DNA of 64,000 nucleotides from an uncultured Bacteroidales bacterium (GCA_902774055.1 CACYGX010000004.1:49271-113270); one strand, 5' to 3'. Shown: positions 54,182-62,725, counted from the stretch's first letter. A program made the numbers and translations. Notes: a model not told the origin generated them from the letters alone.

Positions 54182-55492
54182 ATGAATCGCGAGGAATTCA
54201 TCAATAGAGTACGTGATGGCCTGGAAACCATCGACATCAATCACAAGCCGGTGCTGGTTGCATTGAGTGGCGGCGCCGATTCGGTGGCGTTGCTGCGCGC
54301 ACTATTGGAACTGCAATGTGACTGCCGCGCCGCACACTGCAATTTCCACCTCAGGGATGATGAATCTTACCGTGATGAGCAATTTGTCCGCCAACTGTGC
54401 CAACAACTTAACGTGCCGTTGACCGTCAAGGACTTTGACGTAGCCGCTTGGCAGCAAGAACATGGCGGCTCGGTCGAGATGGCATGTCGCGAGTTGCGCT
54501 ACCAGTGGTTCGAGCAAGAGCGGCAACGACAAGAGTGCGCTTACATTGCAGTAGCCCACCACGCCGACGACCAGGTGGAAACCTTTTTCTTGAACCTGCT
54601 ACGGGGCACAGGCATTAAGGGGCTGACGGGCATGGAACGCTTGAATCACAAGATCTGGCGCCCACTACTAAGCGTGACCCGAGCCGACATCCTCGACTAT
54701 CTGGCATCCATCGGACAAGACTATGTCACGGACAGCACTAACGCCCAAAACACATACCGCCGCAACCGCCTGCGCAACATCGTGCTACCCAACATCGAGC
54801 ACCAATTCCCACACGGGACCTCACGCATCATCAACACAATGGAAAACCTGTCACGAGACAACAGATTACTGACAACACTTGTCAACAATTTGATTCCCAA
54901 TGAGTCTCATATCGACATCGCGACCCTTCTGGGGCAGTCCGAGGCGCCTACCCTACTCTATCACCGCATCCGCCACCTGGGTTTCAACCGTGAGCAGTGC
55001 GAGCAAGCCATCGAAGCAGCGCATCAGAGCCACACAGGGCGACAATTTGCCGGCAAGGGCCACTTACTCATCGTTAATAGGCTCACCCTTGACATCGAGA
55101 AGATGAACGAGCTCCAAGACGTGGAAATCCCCATCGACCTGACAACAAATGTGCTCAGCCCCGTCCACATCAGCATTTCCCGTAACAACCCACCATTTTC
55201 GCCCCTCATGTGCGACGGCAAACGCAAGGTGGCATTCAGCACACAACTACTTGAATGCCAGCAGATCGTCTTGCGCCATTGGCGCAGGGGGGACAGAATC
55301 AACCCCTTCGGGCTGAAAGGATCCAAACTCGTGAGCGACCTGTTTGCCGACCTCAAACTCGACCATGCCGCCAAACGAGACGCGTGGCTGCTAGTAGCCG
55401 ATGACAAGATCCTGTGGGTGTTAGGATACCGAGCCGCAGCACAATACACCGTTGACCCAGAGTCCCAAGAGTACCTGCTGCTCAGCCTATAA
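54182..55492 (+). CDS. tilS: tRNA(Ile)-lysidine synthase TilS
   Basis: 436 aa. PP-loop LSGGADSVALL, HCNFHLRDDES, VAHHADDQVETFFLNLLRGTG and NRLRNIVLP define TilS, which modifies C34 of tRNA-Ile(CAU) to lysidine with ATP and lysine. C-terminal tRNA-binding domains include WRRGDRINPFGLKGSK. Divergent from the EamA gene. Confidence 0.95.
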   Translation: MNREEFINRVRDGLETIDINHKPVLVALSGGADSVALLRALLELQCDCRAAHCNFHLRDDESYRDEQFVRQLCQQLNVPLTVKDFDVAAWQQEHGGSVEMACRELRYQWFEQERQRQECAYIAVAHHADDQVETFFLNLLRGTGIKGLTGMERLNHKIWRPLLSVTRADILDYLASIGQDYVTDSTNAQNTYRRNRLRNIVLPNIEHQFPHGTSRIINTMENLSRDNRLLTTLVNNLIPNESHIDIATLLGQSEAPTLLYHRIRHLGFNREQCEQAIEAAHQSHTGRQFAGKGHLLIVNRLTLDIEKMNELQDVEIPIDLTTNVLSPVHISISRNNPPFSPLMCDGKRKVAFSTQLLECQQIVLRHWRRGDRINPFGLKGSKLVSDLFADLKLDHAAKRDAWLLVADDKILWVLGYRAAAQYTVDPESQEYLLLSL

Positions 55493-55558
55493 CGACCCGT
55501 TTTCACAACCAAAATAATCCTACTTGGAAAATACATTATCAAAAAACAGCCAAAAAAC

Positions 55559-55589
55559 TTGCATAAAACGAAAGTTAGTAGTACTTTTG
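55559..55589 (+). promoter_or_regulatory. Promoter of the tRNA-Ser/tRNA-Arg unit
   Basis: TTG (55559-55561), 20 nt, TACTTTTG (55582-55589). Confidence 0.7.
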
Positions 55590-55628
55590 CAGCCCAAATG
55601 GGTGAGTTAACAACATTGGCTCACTTCC

Positions 55629-55714
55629 GGAGAGATGGCAGAGTGGTCGAATGCGGCGGTCTTGAAAACCGTTGAGGCTAACTACCTCCAGGGGTTCGAA
55701 TCCCTTTCTCTCCG
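55629..55714 (+). tRNA. tRNA-Ser (anticodon UGA)
   Basis: 86 nt, class II variable arm. Acceptor GGAGAGA/TCTCTCC, anticodon loop CTTGAAA (UGA), T-loop GGTTCGAATCC, discriminator G; no encoded CCA. Confidence 0.97.
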
Positions 55715-55749
55715 CATTTTTTTGCCCTTTCGTGAGGCAAAAACAGGAT

Positions 55750-55823
55750 GGTCCTGTAGCTCAGCTGGATAGAGCAACAGCCTTCTAAGCTGTGGGCCCT
55801 GGGTTCGAATCCCAGCAGGATCA
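55750..55823 (+). tRNA. tRNA-Arg (anticodon UCU)
   Basis: 74 nt. Acceptor GGTCCTG/CAGGATC with one G-U; anticodon stem ACAGC/GCTGT around CTTCTAA (UCU); discriminator A; no encoded CCA. It borders the accessory island, so is the likely integration site. Confidence 0.97.
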
Positions 55824-55835
55824 CGCTTCCAATTC

Positions 55836-55881
55836 AGGCGCTGGATTTCTGCGGTTTACCAAAGAAATTCCGCGCCTTTTG
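55836..55881 (+). terminator. Hairpin terminator after tRNA-Arg
   Basis: AGGCGC/GCGCCT and ATTTCT/AGAAAT with a short imperfect middle, then TTTTG. Confidence 0.7.
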
Positions 55882-56073
55882 TATTAATACAATTTATTTC
55901 CCTCACAGAGAGTCAAGGACGGGTTTATCTCTCAACGGTTGCAAATAATCCGATATCTCTGCGGTGTGTTTCAAAGAATTGTATTACTTTTGCGGTGCGG
56001 AATGAGTGAGGGAGGTAATGCCCCCGCATACTGCCCCCAAAACGGACGGCCTCGATGGACGTCCGTTGGCTTT
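55882..56073. other. Left junction of the island: promoter-like box, TGCCCCC repeats and hairpin
   Basis: No gene is supported here. TACTTTTG (55985-55992) resembles a promoter but no credible ORF follows. TGCCCCC occurs at 56019 and 56032, 13 bp apart, the kind of spacing seen for recombinase arm sites. AACGGACG (56041-56048) and CGTCCGTT (56060-56067) form a hairpin with T-rich flanks on both sides, likely the terminator of the leftward gene ending at 56074. Integrase itself is missing from this end. Confidence 0.45.
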
Positions 56074-56418
56074 TTAAAGGATTCCCAATTCCTTGAGTTC
56101 ATTGTTTTTCCACTCTGTGATGTTGATGCATTCGGCATAGATGTCAAGGTTCTGCGGACAGTCTGCCAGGGACAGTTCTATCTCCATACTGTAGTCATCG
56201 GCATCGATGAAGATGCGATTCACTAATACATACTCTATTGACGAGCCTTTCTTGAGGGCGGCTTGCTGCCCGTTGATGGTGAGTATTATATGACATTCGG
56301 CTGGTTTACACAAAGGTAAGCCAACCGAGTGATGCCATAAAAGACGAGAAAAACGATACGGGACATCAAAAATTCGTAATATCGTCCAATTCTCCTTCCT
56401 GTACTGAAACGGCTTCAA
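56074..56418 (-). CDS. Hypothetical protein of the island
   Basis: 114 aa, not recognised. The C-terminal 75 residues (CHIILTINGQQAALKKG, RIFIDADDYSMEIELSL) look like a compact alpha/beta fold; the first 30 residues are aromatic and basic, and might be fortuitous. 25 nt downstream of the LRR fragment on the same strand and followed by a hairpin at the stop. Confidence 0.5.
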   Translation of the reverse strand: MKPFQYRKENWTILRIFDVPYRFSRLLWHHSVGLPLCKPAECHIILTINGQQAALKKGSSIEYVLVNRIFIDADDYSMEIELSLADCPQNLDIYAECINITEWKNNELKELGIL

Positions 56419-56443
56419 AGAATAGGAAAAAATAACTTCAAAA

Positions 56444-57547
56444 TTATCTCCTAATTACTTTACAACCATAAGGAATTGCATCATATCCAATTTCATTTAC
56501 ACTCTTAGGTATGACTATACTTTTCAAATTCTGACATCCTTCGAACGCTCTGCCACCTATTTCGTTAACAGATTCAGGAATAACTACATTCATCAAGTTA
56601 ATACAATTAGTAAACGCATTATCTCCGATACGGGTGATGGAATGCGGAATGACTATATTTCTTAAGCCCCTACATCCATAAAATGCATTCCATCCTATTT
56701 CAGTGACAGATTCTGGAATCACTGTGTTGCTGCAACCTTGAATCAAAATATTCTTTGATGTTTGAATAATCGCATTACAGTTATTTCGGGAGTCATACAC
56801 CTTATTATCTTTGGCAACTTCTATTCTCTCTAAATTACTACATCTCAAGAATGCATATTCACGAATTTCGTTAACCGATTCTGGTATAAAAATAGCCTTA
56901 AGGTTGCAACATCCTTGAAAAACTGAAGGATTTATTCTTGAAATAGTATTTGGTATCTCGACTCTTGATAAGCCGACACATCCTTCGAATGCTGAAAAGC
57001 CAATATCAGTGATGGTTTTCGGTATTATTATTTCAGTTAAATCTAGGCATCCCCAAAATGCTGCATAATCGATAACTGAGACAGAATTGGGAAAAGTAGT
57101 GCTCTTACATCCAAGAATCAATTTATTAGTATTTGTCTCAATAATGGCATTACAATTCTCGCGGCTGTCATATCTTCTATTTCCTTTTGCCACATTGATT
57201 GTCTCTAGCGCAGCACAATCAGCAAAAGCCATTCCGTCGATATCTGATATAGTCTCAATAATAAACAAATTGTTTAAACGCTGGCCACGGAAAGCTTCTT
57301 TGCCAATTCTAACTACAGATTCAGGAATTATTGTTTCTTTGCATCCAGTAACAAGAGTATTTGTGTCTGTCTCTATAATGGCATTACAATTCTCGCGGCT
57401 ATCATATCTTCTATTTCCCTCAGCGACACTAATTGCCTCAAGCGCAGTACAACCTGCGAATGCTGAGGCATACAACGATGTGACATTCATTGGTAAATCT
57501 ATGCTTATTAATTTACTACACTTATAGTATCTGTAACTTATTGTATT
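56444..57547 (-). pseudogene. 5'-truncated BspA-type LRR protein gene
   Basis: From the first ATG (57490) the frame encodes 348 aa of LRR_5 repeats (AFAGCTALEAISVAEGNR, AFRGQRLNNLFII, AFEGCVGLSRVEIPN) with a recurring insert YDSRENCNAII. The frame stays open upstream to a stop at 57548, and those 19 codons still encode an LRR unit (YYKCSKLISIDLP) with no ATG/GTG/TTG, signal peptide or promoter. The gene has therefore lost its 5' end. The remaining protein could only be cytoplasmic, whereas complete homologues are secreted adhesin-like proteins. Confidence 0.65.
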
Positions 57548-57550
57548 TCA

Positions 57551-57915
57551 ATTAATTTGGATTGAAATGGTAGAAAAGTGATGGCTGAAATACTGTGGAA
57601 TACGAAAAATGTAAAGATTTAACGTTTTTAACCTTCTATAACAGTGTGCAAATCCAATAAGCAAATAAGCAAGTGCAAAAGTTCTTTAGCAAATATCGTT
57701 TCCTTCGTTATTTGCCCCATCTAAATGATGGGTAAAAAATCTTCATTGGATTCTAAAATTATCCTTCTTTCATTCCGAATACCTTAATTATTTAGTTTAA
57801 TTACGAAAAATGCAGAAAACAGCTACAAGTTCCCTCAATGATCAAATGAATTATAGTATTCTTTCTGCGTCTCAACTTATCATGTCCGAGTATCTACGAT
57901 ACTAGAGTGAAAAAA
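57551..57915. other. AT-rich spacer without a recognisable feature
   Basis: About 365 nt of AT-rich sequence between the truncated LRR gene and the next terminator. No ORF with homology, RNA gene or clear repeat was seen; it may contain decayed coding sequence. Confidence 0.5.
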
Positions 57916-57941
57916 GCCATAGCGATTTATCTCGCTATGGC
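57916..57941 (-). terminator. Intrinsic terminator of the HNH-like/DUF2188 unit
   Basis: GCCATAGCGA/TCGCTATGGC perfect 10-bp stem; on the minus strand TTTTTTCAC follows. 11 nt after the stop at 57953. Confidence 0.85.
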
Positions 57942-57952
57942 ACATCCTGTTT

Positions 57953-58255
57953 TCACCAAAGGATTACACTTGGGTCTGTCGCAGATACCAATGGTCCTCT
58001 AACTGTGAAGTGTGCTCCAAACTGGCAGTTGCATTTATGACAAAGTGGCACAATGTACCAGTGGTTGTCATTAGGGGCGTCTAATTGAACATGTGCACCA
58101 TCTGTTGCTTTAGCTAGCAGTTGGGGACAATCAACTCTGTGACACCAATTGGCTTTCATTCCAGTTGCTTTTTCCCAGTAATCCAACCATGATGAATAAC
58201 CGACAGGGGCTGGCCTTGCTCCCTCTCCTAAATTATGAACCGTGAACAAACTCAT
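57953..58255 (-). CDS. HNH-like zinc-finger protein
   Basis: 100 aa. WCHRVDCPQ, DGAHVQLD and WYIVPLCHKCN give the Cys-Cys, AHV and PLCxxCN pattern of a minimal HNH/treble-clef Zn fold; a full catalytic HNH cannot be confirmed by eye. A nuclease or nucleic-acid-binding role is plausible. Downstream of the DUF2188 gene on the same strand, sharing its terminator. No signal peptide. Confidence 0.6.
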   Translation of the reverse strand: MSLFTVHNLGEGARPAPVGYSSWLDYWEKATGMKANWCHRVDCPQLLAKATDGAHVQLDAPNDNHWYIVPLCHKCNCQFGAHFTVRGPLVSATDPSVILW

Positions 58256-58344
58256 AAATTTTTATTCTAAAGTTATTGTACTTTACTACATCCTGTCCCT
58301 GTAGTATTAGGACTCCTCACTAAGCGGAGAGAATGCTGAGGAAC

Positions 58345-58566
58345 TTATCCTCTTGGAGGAAATGGGTCTTTTCCATGAGAATCCCTTTCTCGAATCTGGC
58401 CATTGCGACCATGAATGAAAAGTTCGGAATTCTGGTTTCTTGTTATTTGCCGAGCAGCGGCAATTGCATCAGACTGCCTATCAAATGTTGATGTAAGTCT
58501 CGAATTGCCCTCACCTCTGATACCCCATCTTCCTCCTGTTGGAACGACATGTTGGTTCTTACCCAT
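58345..58566 (-). CDS. DUF2188-family small protein
   Basis: 73 aa. KNQHVVPTGGRWGIRGEGNS, DRQSDAIAAARQITRNQNSE and IHGRNGQIRERDSHGKDPFP match the DUF2188 pattern (phage- and plasmid-associated; function unknown). It is preceded by a near-perfect Shine-Dalgarno sequence, atypical of Bacteroidota. Divergent from rloA across a 236-bp control region. Confidence 0.8.
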   Translation of the reverse strand: MGKNQHVVPTGGRWGIRGEGNSRLTSTFDRQSDAIAAARQITRNQNSELFIHGRNGQIRERDSHGKDPFPPRG

Positions 58567-58572
58567 CTGTTA

Positions 58573-58582
58573 CACCTCCTTT
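58573..58582 (-). promoter_or_regulatory. Strong Shine-Dalgarno AAAGGAGGTG
   Basis: On the minus strand AAAGGAGGTG lies 6 nt before the DUF2188 ATG (58566), fully complementary to the canonical anti-SD. None of the core genes inspected here has one. Confidence 0.75.
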
Positions 58583-58643
58583 CTGCGCCCTGTTTTGACA
58601 TATATGCCATAGCACACTTTATCTCCAACAAAAATCGTGCCAT

Positions 58644-58659
58644 TGTCATATAAATGACA
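58644..58659. promoter_or_regulatory. Operator-like inverted repeat TGTCAT-ATAA-ATGACA
   Basis: Perfect 6-bp inverted repeat with a 4-nt centre, in the divergent rloA/DUF2188 spacer; same half-site as 58692-58715 in the opposite arrangement. Confidence 0.6.
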
Positions 58660-58691
58660 CAACGTCGTTAAGAAGCGACAAAAATTACATA

Positions 58692-58715
58692 ATACATGAC
58701 AAAAATGTCATGTAT
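58692..58715. promoter_or_regulatory. Operator-like inverted repeat ATACATGACA-AAAA-TGTCATGTAT
   Basis: Perfect 10-bp inverted repeat with a 4-nt centre, 45 bp upstream of the rloA -7 box. Its centre is 52 bp (about five helical turns) from that of the repeat at 58644. Confidence 0.7.
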
Positions 58716-58760
58716 CAACAAATTAACCAATAAAATGTGACGATTTTTGAAATTTGTTAT

Positions 58761-58768
58761 TATCTTTG
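58761..58768 (+). promoter_or_regulatory. -7 box TATCTTTG for rloA-rloB
   Basis: TATCTTTG, 34 nt before the rloA ATG at 58803. Confidence 0.65.
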
Positions 58769-58802
58769 CAGCGAATATTCACACAATATCAAGATTAGCC
58801 AT

Positions 58803-60146
58803 ATGTTATTATCTGCCAAATTTGAAAACATTTACTCGTTCAACGAGGAAACTCGCATCTTGTTCACGGCCAGCAAGAGCGATCAATTGCCAATGCATGT
58901 TTCACGCGCGGAGAAACGAGATGACATCTCGGTGCTTCGTATGGGATTGATTTATGGTGCCAATGCTTCTGGGAAGTCTAATATCATAAAGTGCCTGGCC
59001 ATTATTAAGGCCTTTGCTCTGAATGGTTGGAGCAACCGCAAGTACAACTATTTTAAAATGACGGACGAGCCGCAGGAGAGGTCGAGCATCGAATTGGAGT
59101 TTAAAGTGTCTGGTCAGTTCTTTGCTTATGGTGTCGCGTTCTCGAAGGGAGGCTTATTAGAAGAGTGGTTGTACAAGACCGGAAGCCGTAATGATGCAAT
59201 GATCTTTGAACGCAAACGTTCTGGTGATGTCTGGGAAAATGTGATAGCGCCACAATTTACGAAGGAAGAAGATGGGCAATTTTTGAAGTTTTTGATTGAT
59301 GGTACCCCAACGAAGGGCACTTTTTTAAGTGAGTACATTGAGCGCAATGGAAAAGGAATCGAAGCCATAAAGTTGGCGAGAAAGTGGTTTGAAAATTTGA
59401 ATATTATCTTCCCGGAAACGCACAGAACTGACTTTCCTTTCAGAGTAGTGGGCGATACTCAGTTCAGAACTGTAATGCGTGAACTGCTTGGATATTTTGG
59501 TACGGGTATCTCAGATCTTTGTCGTGTTGAATCGAAGCCCGAAGAACTGGGCATCCCTGACGAAATAAGACAGAAAATTGAAGAAATTCTTGAAAGTAAG
59601 GGAGCAAAAACTGGTATAATGATTCACAACGAGAGTCGTTTTATCTTTGCAGAAAAGGATGAGTCGAGAAATATGAAATGGTATGAGTTGAAAACTATCC
59701 ACAAGAAGGAAGACAGTGATTCGGATTATATATTTGAGATGTTTGAAGAGTCTGATGGAACTTCACGCCTGTTTGACTTCATACCAATGCTTATTGATAT
59801 GCGTGCTAACGACGCAGTCTATGTTGTTGACGAGATAGACAGGAGCCTGCATCCCATGCTGACATTGAAGTTGTTGGAGATGTACGATAGTCTGCTTCGA
59901 GGAGATTCGCATATGCAGTTGATATGCACAACCCATGAGTCAAGCCTGCTTTCTACTGCTCCCATCCGTCAAGACGAGGTATGGTTTGTTGAAAAGGATA
60001 AAAAAGGAGAAAGTCATTTATCTTCGCTCTGTGAATACAAACCAAGAGAGAATGTACAGAAAGGTTATCTAAATGGTCGCTACGGTGCGATTCCGTTTTT
60101 TGGTGAGTTGGACAATATTCATTGGGACGATGCGAAACAGGAATAG
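58803..60146 (+). CDS. rloA: AAA15-family ATPase, RloA/AbiLi-like
   Basis: 447 aa from the ATG at 58803 (MLLSAKFENIYSFNEE); upstream in-frame codons run into the promoter. Walker A GLIYGANASGKSN (near residues 53-65), Walker B DAVYVVDEIDRSLHP, and the following THESSLLS are typical of the SMC/ABC-like AAA15 ATPases of abortive-infection systems. It overlaps rloB by 17 nt. By family, ATPase sensing or gating of the RloB effector during phage attack; inferred, not shown. Confidence 0.88.
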   Translation: MLLSAKFENIYSFNEETRILFTASKSDQLPMHVSRAEKRDDISVLRMGLIYGANASGKSNIIKCLAIIKAFALNGWSNRKYNYFKMTDEPQERSSIELEFKVSGQFFAYGVAFSKGGLLEEWLYKTGSRNDAMIFERKRSGDVWENVIAPQFTKEEDGQFLKFLIDGTPTKGTFLSEYIERNGKGIEAIKLARKWFENLNIIFPETHRTDFPFRVVGDTQFRTVMRELLGYFGTGISDLCRVESKPEELGIPDEIRQKIEEILESKGAKTGIMIHNESRFIFAEKDESRNMKWYELKTIHKKEDSDSDYIFEMFEESDGTSRLFDFIPMLIDMRANDAVYVVDEIDRSLHPMLTLKLLEMYDSLLRGDSHMQLICTTHESSLLSTAPIRQDEVWFVEKDKKGESHLSSLCEYKPRENVQKGYLNGRYGAIPFFGELDNIHWDDAKQE

Positions 60147-60792
60147 TTTGATACGCGAACGTCGTGAGGCATTTCGTGACGCCCGCCTGATAGTCATAGC
60201 CTCTGAGGGCAAAGACACCGAACGAATATATTTCAAAGCCTTGGCAAAAGAATATACCAACCCTCGCGTGCATGTACATATATTAGAAAGGAGTGAAAAT
60301 GAACAGAACAACTCCAGTCCAGAGCATGTATTGAAGCAACTTAACGATTATAAAGGGCAGTATGCACTGGAGTCTGATGATGAGCTCTGGTTGGTGGTAG
60401 ATAGAGATCGTTGGACCGAAGCGATGCTGTCGCGTGTTGCCATGGAATGTGCCCAGGATGAGTTTATGCATGTAGCCCTGAGTAATCCTTGCATCGAGCT
60501 TTGGCTGTTGCTGCATCTGGTGGATGCTTCTTTGCTTGCACCGGAGGAGCAACAACTATGGATGGAGAATCGCCGAAGGACGAAGAGTGCAGATCCATAT
60601 CTAAAGATTCGGTTGCGTCAGGAGATGGGTTCCTATCATGAGTCATCATATGATGCTCAAATGCTGATAGAGCATGTAGAGACCGCAATAGAGCGAGCAA
60701 GAGCGTTGGATAAGAATTCCACTGACCGTTGGCCACAAACTCTCGGTACACGAGTGTATCTGCTGGCAGAAAGTGTGATGAACAGGAATTAA
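60130..60792 (+). CDS. rloB: RloB/AbiLii-like effector
   Basis: 220 aa from the ATG at 60130. IASEGKDTERIYFKAL near the start is the conserved TOPRIM-like acidic motif, with DDELWLVVDRDRW and NPCIELWLLLHL completing the RloB pattern. Members pair with AAA15 ATPases (RloA, AbiLi); nuclease activity is suspected from the TOPRIM-like fold. Overlaps rloA by 17 nt. Confidence 0.88.
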   Translation: MRNRNSLIRERREAFRDARLIVIASEGKDTERIYFKALAKEYTNPRVHVHILERSENEQNNSSPEHVLKQLNDYKGQYALESDDELWLVVDRDRWTEAMLSRVAMECAQDEFMHVALSNPCIELWLLLHLVDASLLAPEEQQLWMENRRRTKSADPYLKIRLRQEMGSYHESSYDAQMLIEHVETAIERARALDKNSTDRWPQTLGTRVYLLAESVMNRN

Positions 60793-60851
60793 TATCTTGA
60801 TGTTCTTCCACGATATCTCACATTTTTACTAAAATCAGAATCCGTTGTTCA

Positions 60852-61061
60852 ATGACCAGAACAGATGAGCAGAGTGTCGGAACGATAGATTTCTTCATTA
60901 AGTGCAAAAGACTTCATAGTTACTTTGAGCGAAATGCTGGTAGCTTTGAAAAGGCGATGGTTAATGCCGATAGATCAATGGAAGAGAAACTTTCTTCGGG
61001 AAGGAATTATACCTTCTTGGAACTCGCTAGGCTGATGGGAGAACATAAGAAGTTAGAATGA
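60852..61061 (+). CDS. Small hypothetical protein of the defence cluster
   Basis: 69 aa: charged, helical (KRLHSYFERNAGSFEKAMVN), no recognised domain. Same strand, 59 nt after rloB and before the SEFIR gene. Could be a regulator or a remnant; weak support. Confidence 0.4.
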   Translation: MTRTDEQSVGTIDFFIKCKRLHSYFERNAGSFEKAMVNADRSMEEKLSSGRNYTFLELARLMGEHKKLE

Positions 61062-61184
61062 CAAGTTATAAAACAAATTATATCACCAGTAAGTGTTGGC
61101 ATATAGATGTAAATATCATCATTTGACGATTGGGCCTTTGTGAGGATCGTAAACTCGCGCGAAACTTATTATATTAAAATAATA

Positions 61185-62642
61185 ATGGAAAATCCAAAAG
61201 TTTTTATATCATATAGTTGGACAACACCTGAACATGAACAAAGGGTGTTGAATATTGCGACGGAACTTGTTGAGAGTGGTATTGATGTGATTCTAGACAA
61301 ATGGGACCTGAAAGAAGGGGATGATGCAGATGTGTTCATGGAACAAATGGTGTCGGATCCTTCAATTCAGAAGGTTCTGATAATCTGTGATAAAATGTAC
61401 TCCGAGAAGTCTGACAAGCGTAAAGGTGGTGCTGGCACGGAGGCGCAGATTATATCAAGAAGGGTCTATGAGCAGCAGAGTAATGAGAACAAATTCGTTG
61501 TTGCTGCATTTGAGGTGAACGAAGATACAGGCAAACCTTACCTGCCAGTTTACTATGGCTCGCGTAAGTACATAGACTTCACCGACCCAAACAAGTATGC
61601 ACAGAAGATTGAGGAGCTTGTTCGATGGATATATAACAAGCCTTTGTTTGTGAAACCAAAATTGGGACGTGTGCCTGATTACATCCTTGCTGATAACAAG
61701 AAAACATTAGGAACAACAGCCTCATATAGAAGAGCTATCTCTTTTGTTGTAGAAGGTAGGATGAATGCTGCAGGTGCTGTTCGGGAATATTTGGACACAT
61801 TCTCTGAGAATCTCCAATCTTTTCAACTACCTTCATGTGATAATCATTCAGATTACTATGATCAATTTATAACGAGCATAAAGGATTTTGTGCCTTATCG
61901 TGATGAGTGGCTAGAGTTACTGAAAAATGTATGTAGGAATGACTTGATAGAAGCAACCTTTGATAGTTATATGCGTTTCTTCGAGAGTATTCATCTTTAT
62001 ACAAAGGTGAGACGCGAAGTGACGTATGTGTATCAAGAGGAAGAGGATAATATGAAGTTTATTGAATATGAGCTAATGTTATGTTTCATCGCTATTCTTC
62101 TCAAAAACGAATGCTTTGTTGCGGTAGCAGACCTGTTTAACACGTCATTTTATAACGAACTGGGTAATACGGAGTATGATGCTACCTATACCTACAGAGA
62201 GTTTGAACACTTTCTGTACACTACATATAACGAAAATCAGTATGCTTCGCAGCGCTACTATTCATTACAAGCAAAAATTGTTAATGATAGGATGGAATCA
62301 TGTCCAGCCCTTTCGATGGAAAATATTTGTCAGGCTGATTTCGTGGCGTGGTTGTATCATCTCGCGCATAAGCCTGATGAGAGCAGGTTTAGCCGTTGGT
62401 TCCCCCATAGTATACTATATGCCTGTAATCAGAGACGTCCATTTGAGATATTTGCGCGTGCCGAATCAAACAACTATCTGGACAGGATAAAGGTGATTTT
62501 CGGATATGATGGTCTTGATGACTTCAAAACATTGTATGCTTACATTAAGCAAAATGCGCAGAGTATAGTACCACGATGGGAGTTTGAATCACCTAATGTC
62601 AAACTTCTGATGAATGTGGAGAAGTTGGGATTAAAGAAGTAA
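61185..62642 (+). CDS. SEFIR-domain (TIR-like) immune protein
   Basis: 485 aa from the ATG at 61185 (MENPKVFISYSWTTPEHEQ). Residues about 4-140 form a SEFIR domain: FISYSW, LVESGIDVILDKWDLKEGDD, QKVLIICDKMYSEK and GAGTEAQII. Bacterial SEFIR/TIR proteins act as phage-triggered NAD-depleting effectors; that activity is inferred here. Residues 200-485 are a helical region with no recognised domain, probably the sensor. Located directly after rloAB. AT-rich coding compared with the core genes. Confidence 0.82.
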   Translation: MENPKVFISYSWTTPEHEQRVLNIATELVESGIDVILDKWDLKEGDDADVFMEQMVSDPSIQKVLIICDKMYSEKSDKRKGGAGTEAQIISRRVYEQQSNENKFVVAAFEVNEDTGKPYLPVYYGSRKYIDFTDPNKYAQKIEELVRWIYNKPLFVKPKLGRVPDYILADNKKTLGTTASYRRAISFVVEGRMNAAGAVREYLDTFSENLQSFQLPSCDNHSDYYDQFITSIKDFVPYRDEWLELLKNVCRNDLIEATFDSYMRFFESIHLYTKVRREVTYVYQEEEDNMKFIEYELMLCFIAILLKNECFVAVADLFNTSFYNELGNTEYDATYTYREFEHFLYTTYNENQYASQRYYSLQAKIVNDRMESCPALSMENICQADFVAWLYHLAHKPDESRFSRWFPHSILYACNQRRPFEIFARAESNNYLDRIKVIFGYDGLDDFKTLYAYIKQNAQSIVPRWEFESPNVKLLMNVEKLGLKK

Positions 62643-62725
62643 TACTAACAAACAAAGGATAAAAAATGAAAAAACCATCATGAAATGAATTTTTAGGTAA
62701 CGGAACTATTGAAAAAACGGGGGGA

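Noticed and set aside
55939-56226. 95-aa plus-strand frame after the TACTTTTG box
   Set aside because: Crosses a terminator-like hairpin and overlaps the better-supported leftward gene.
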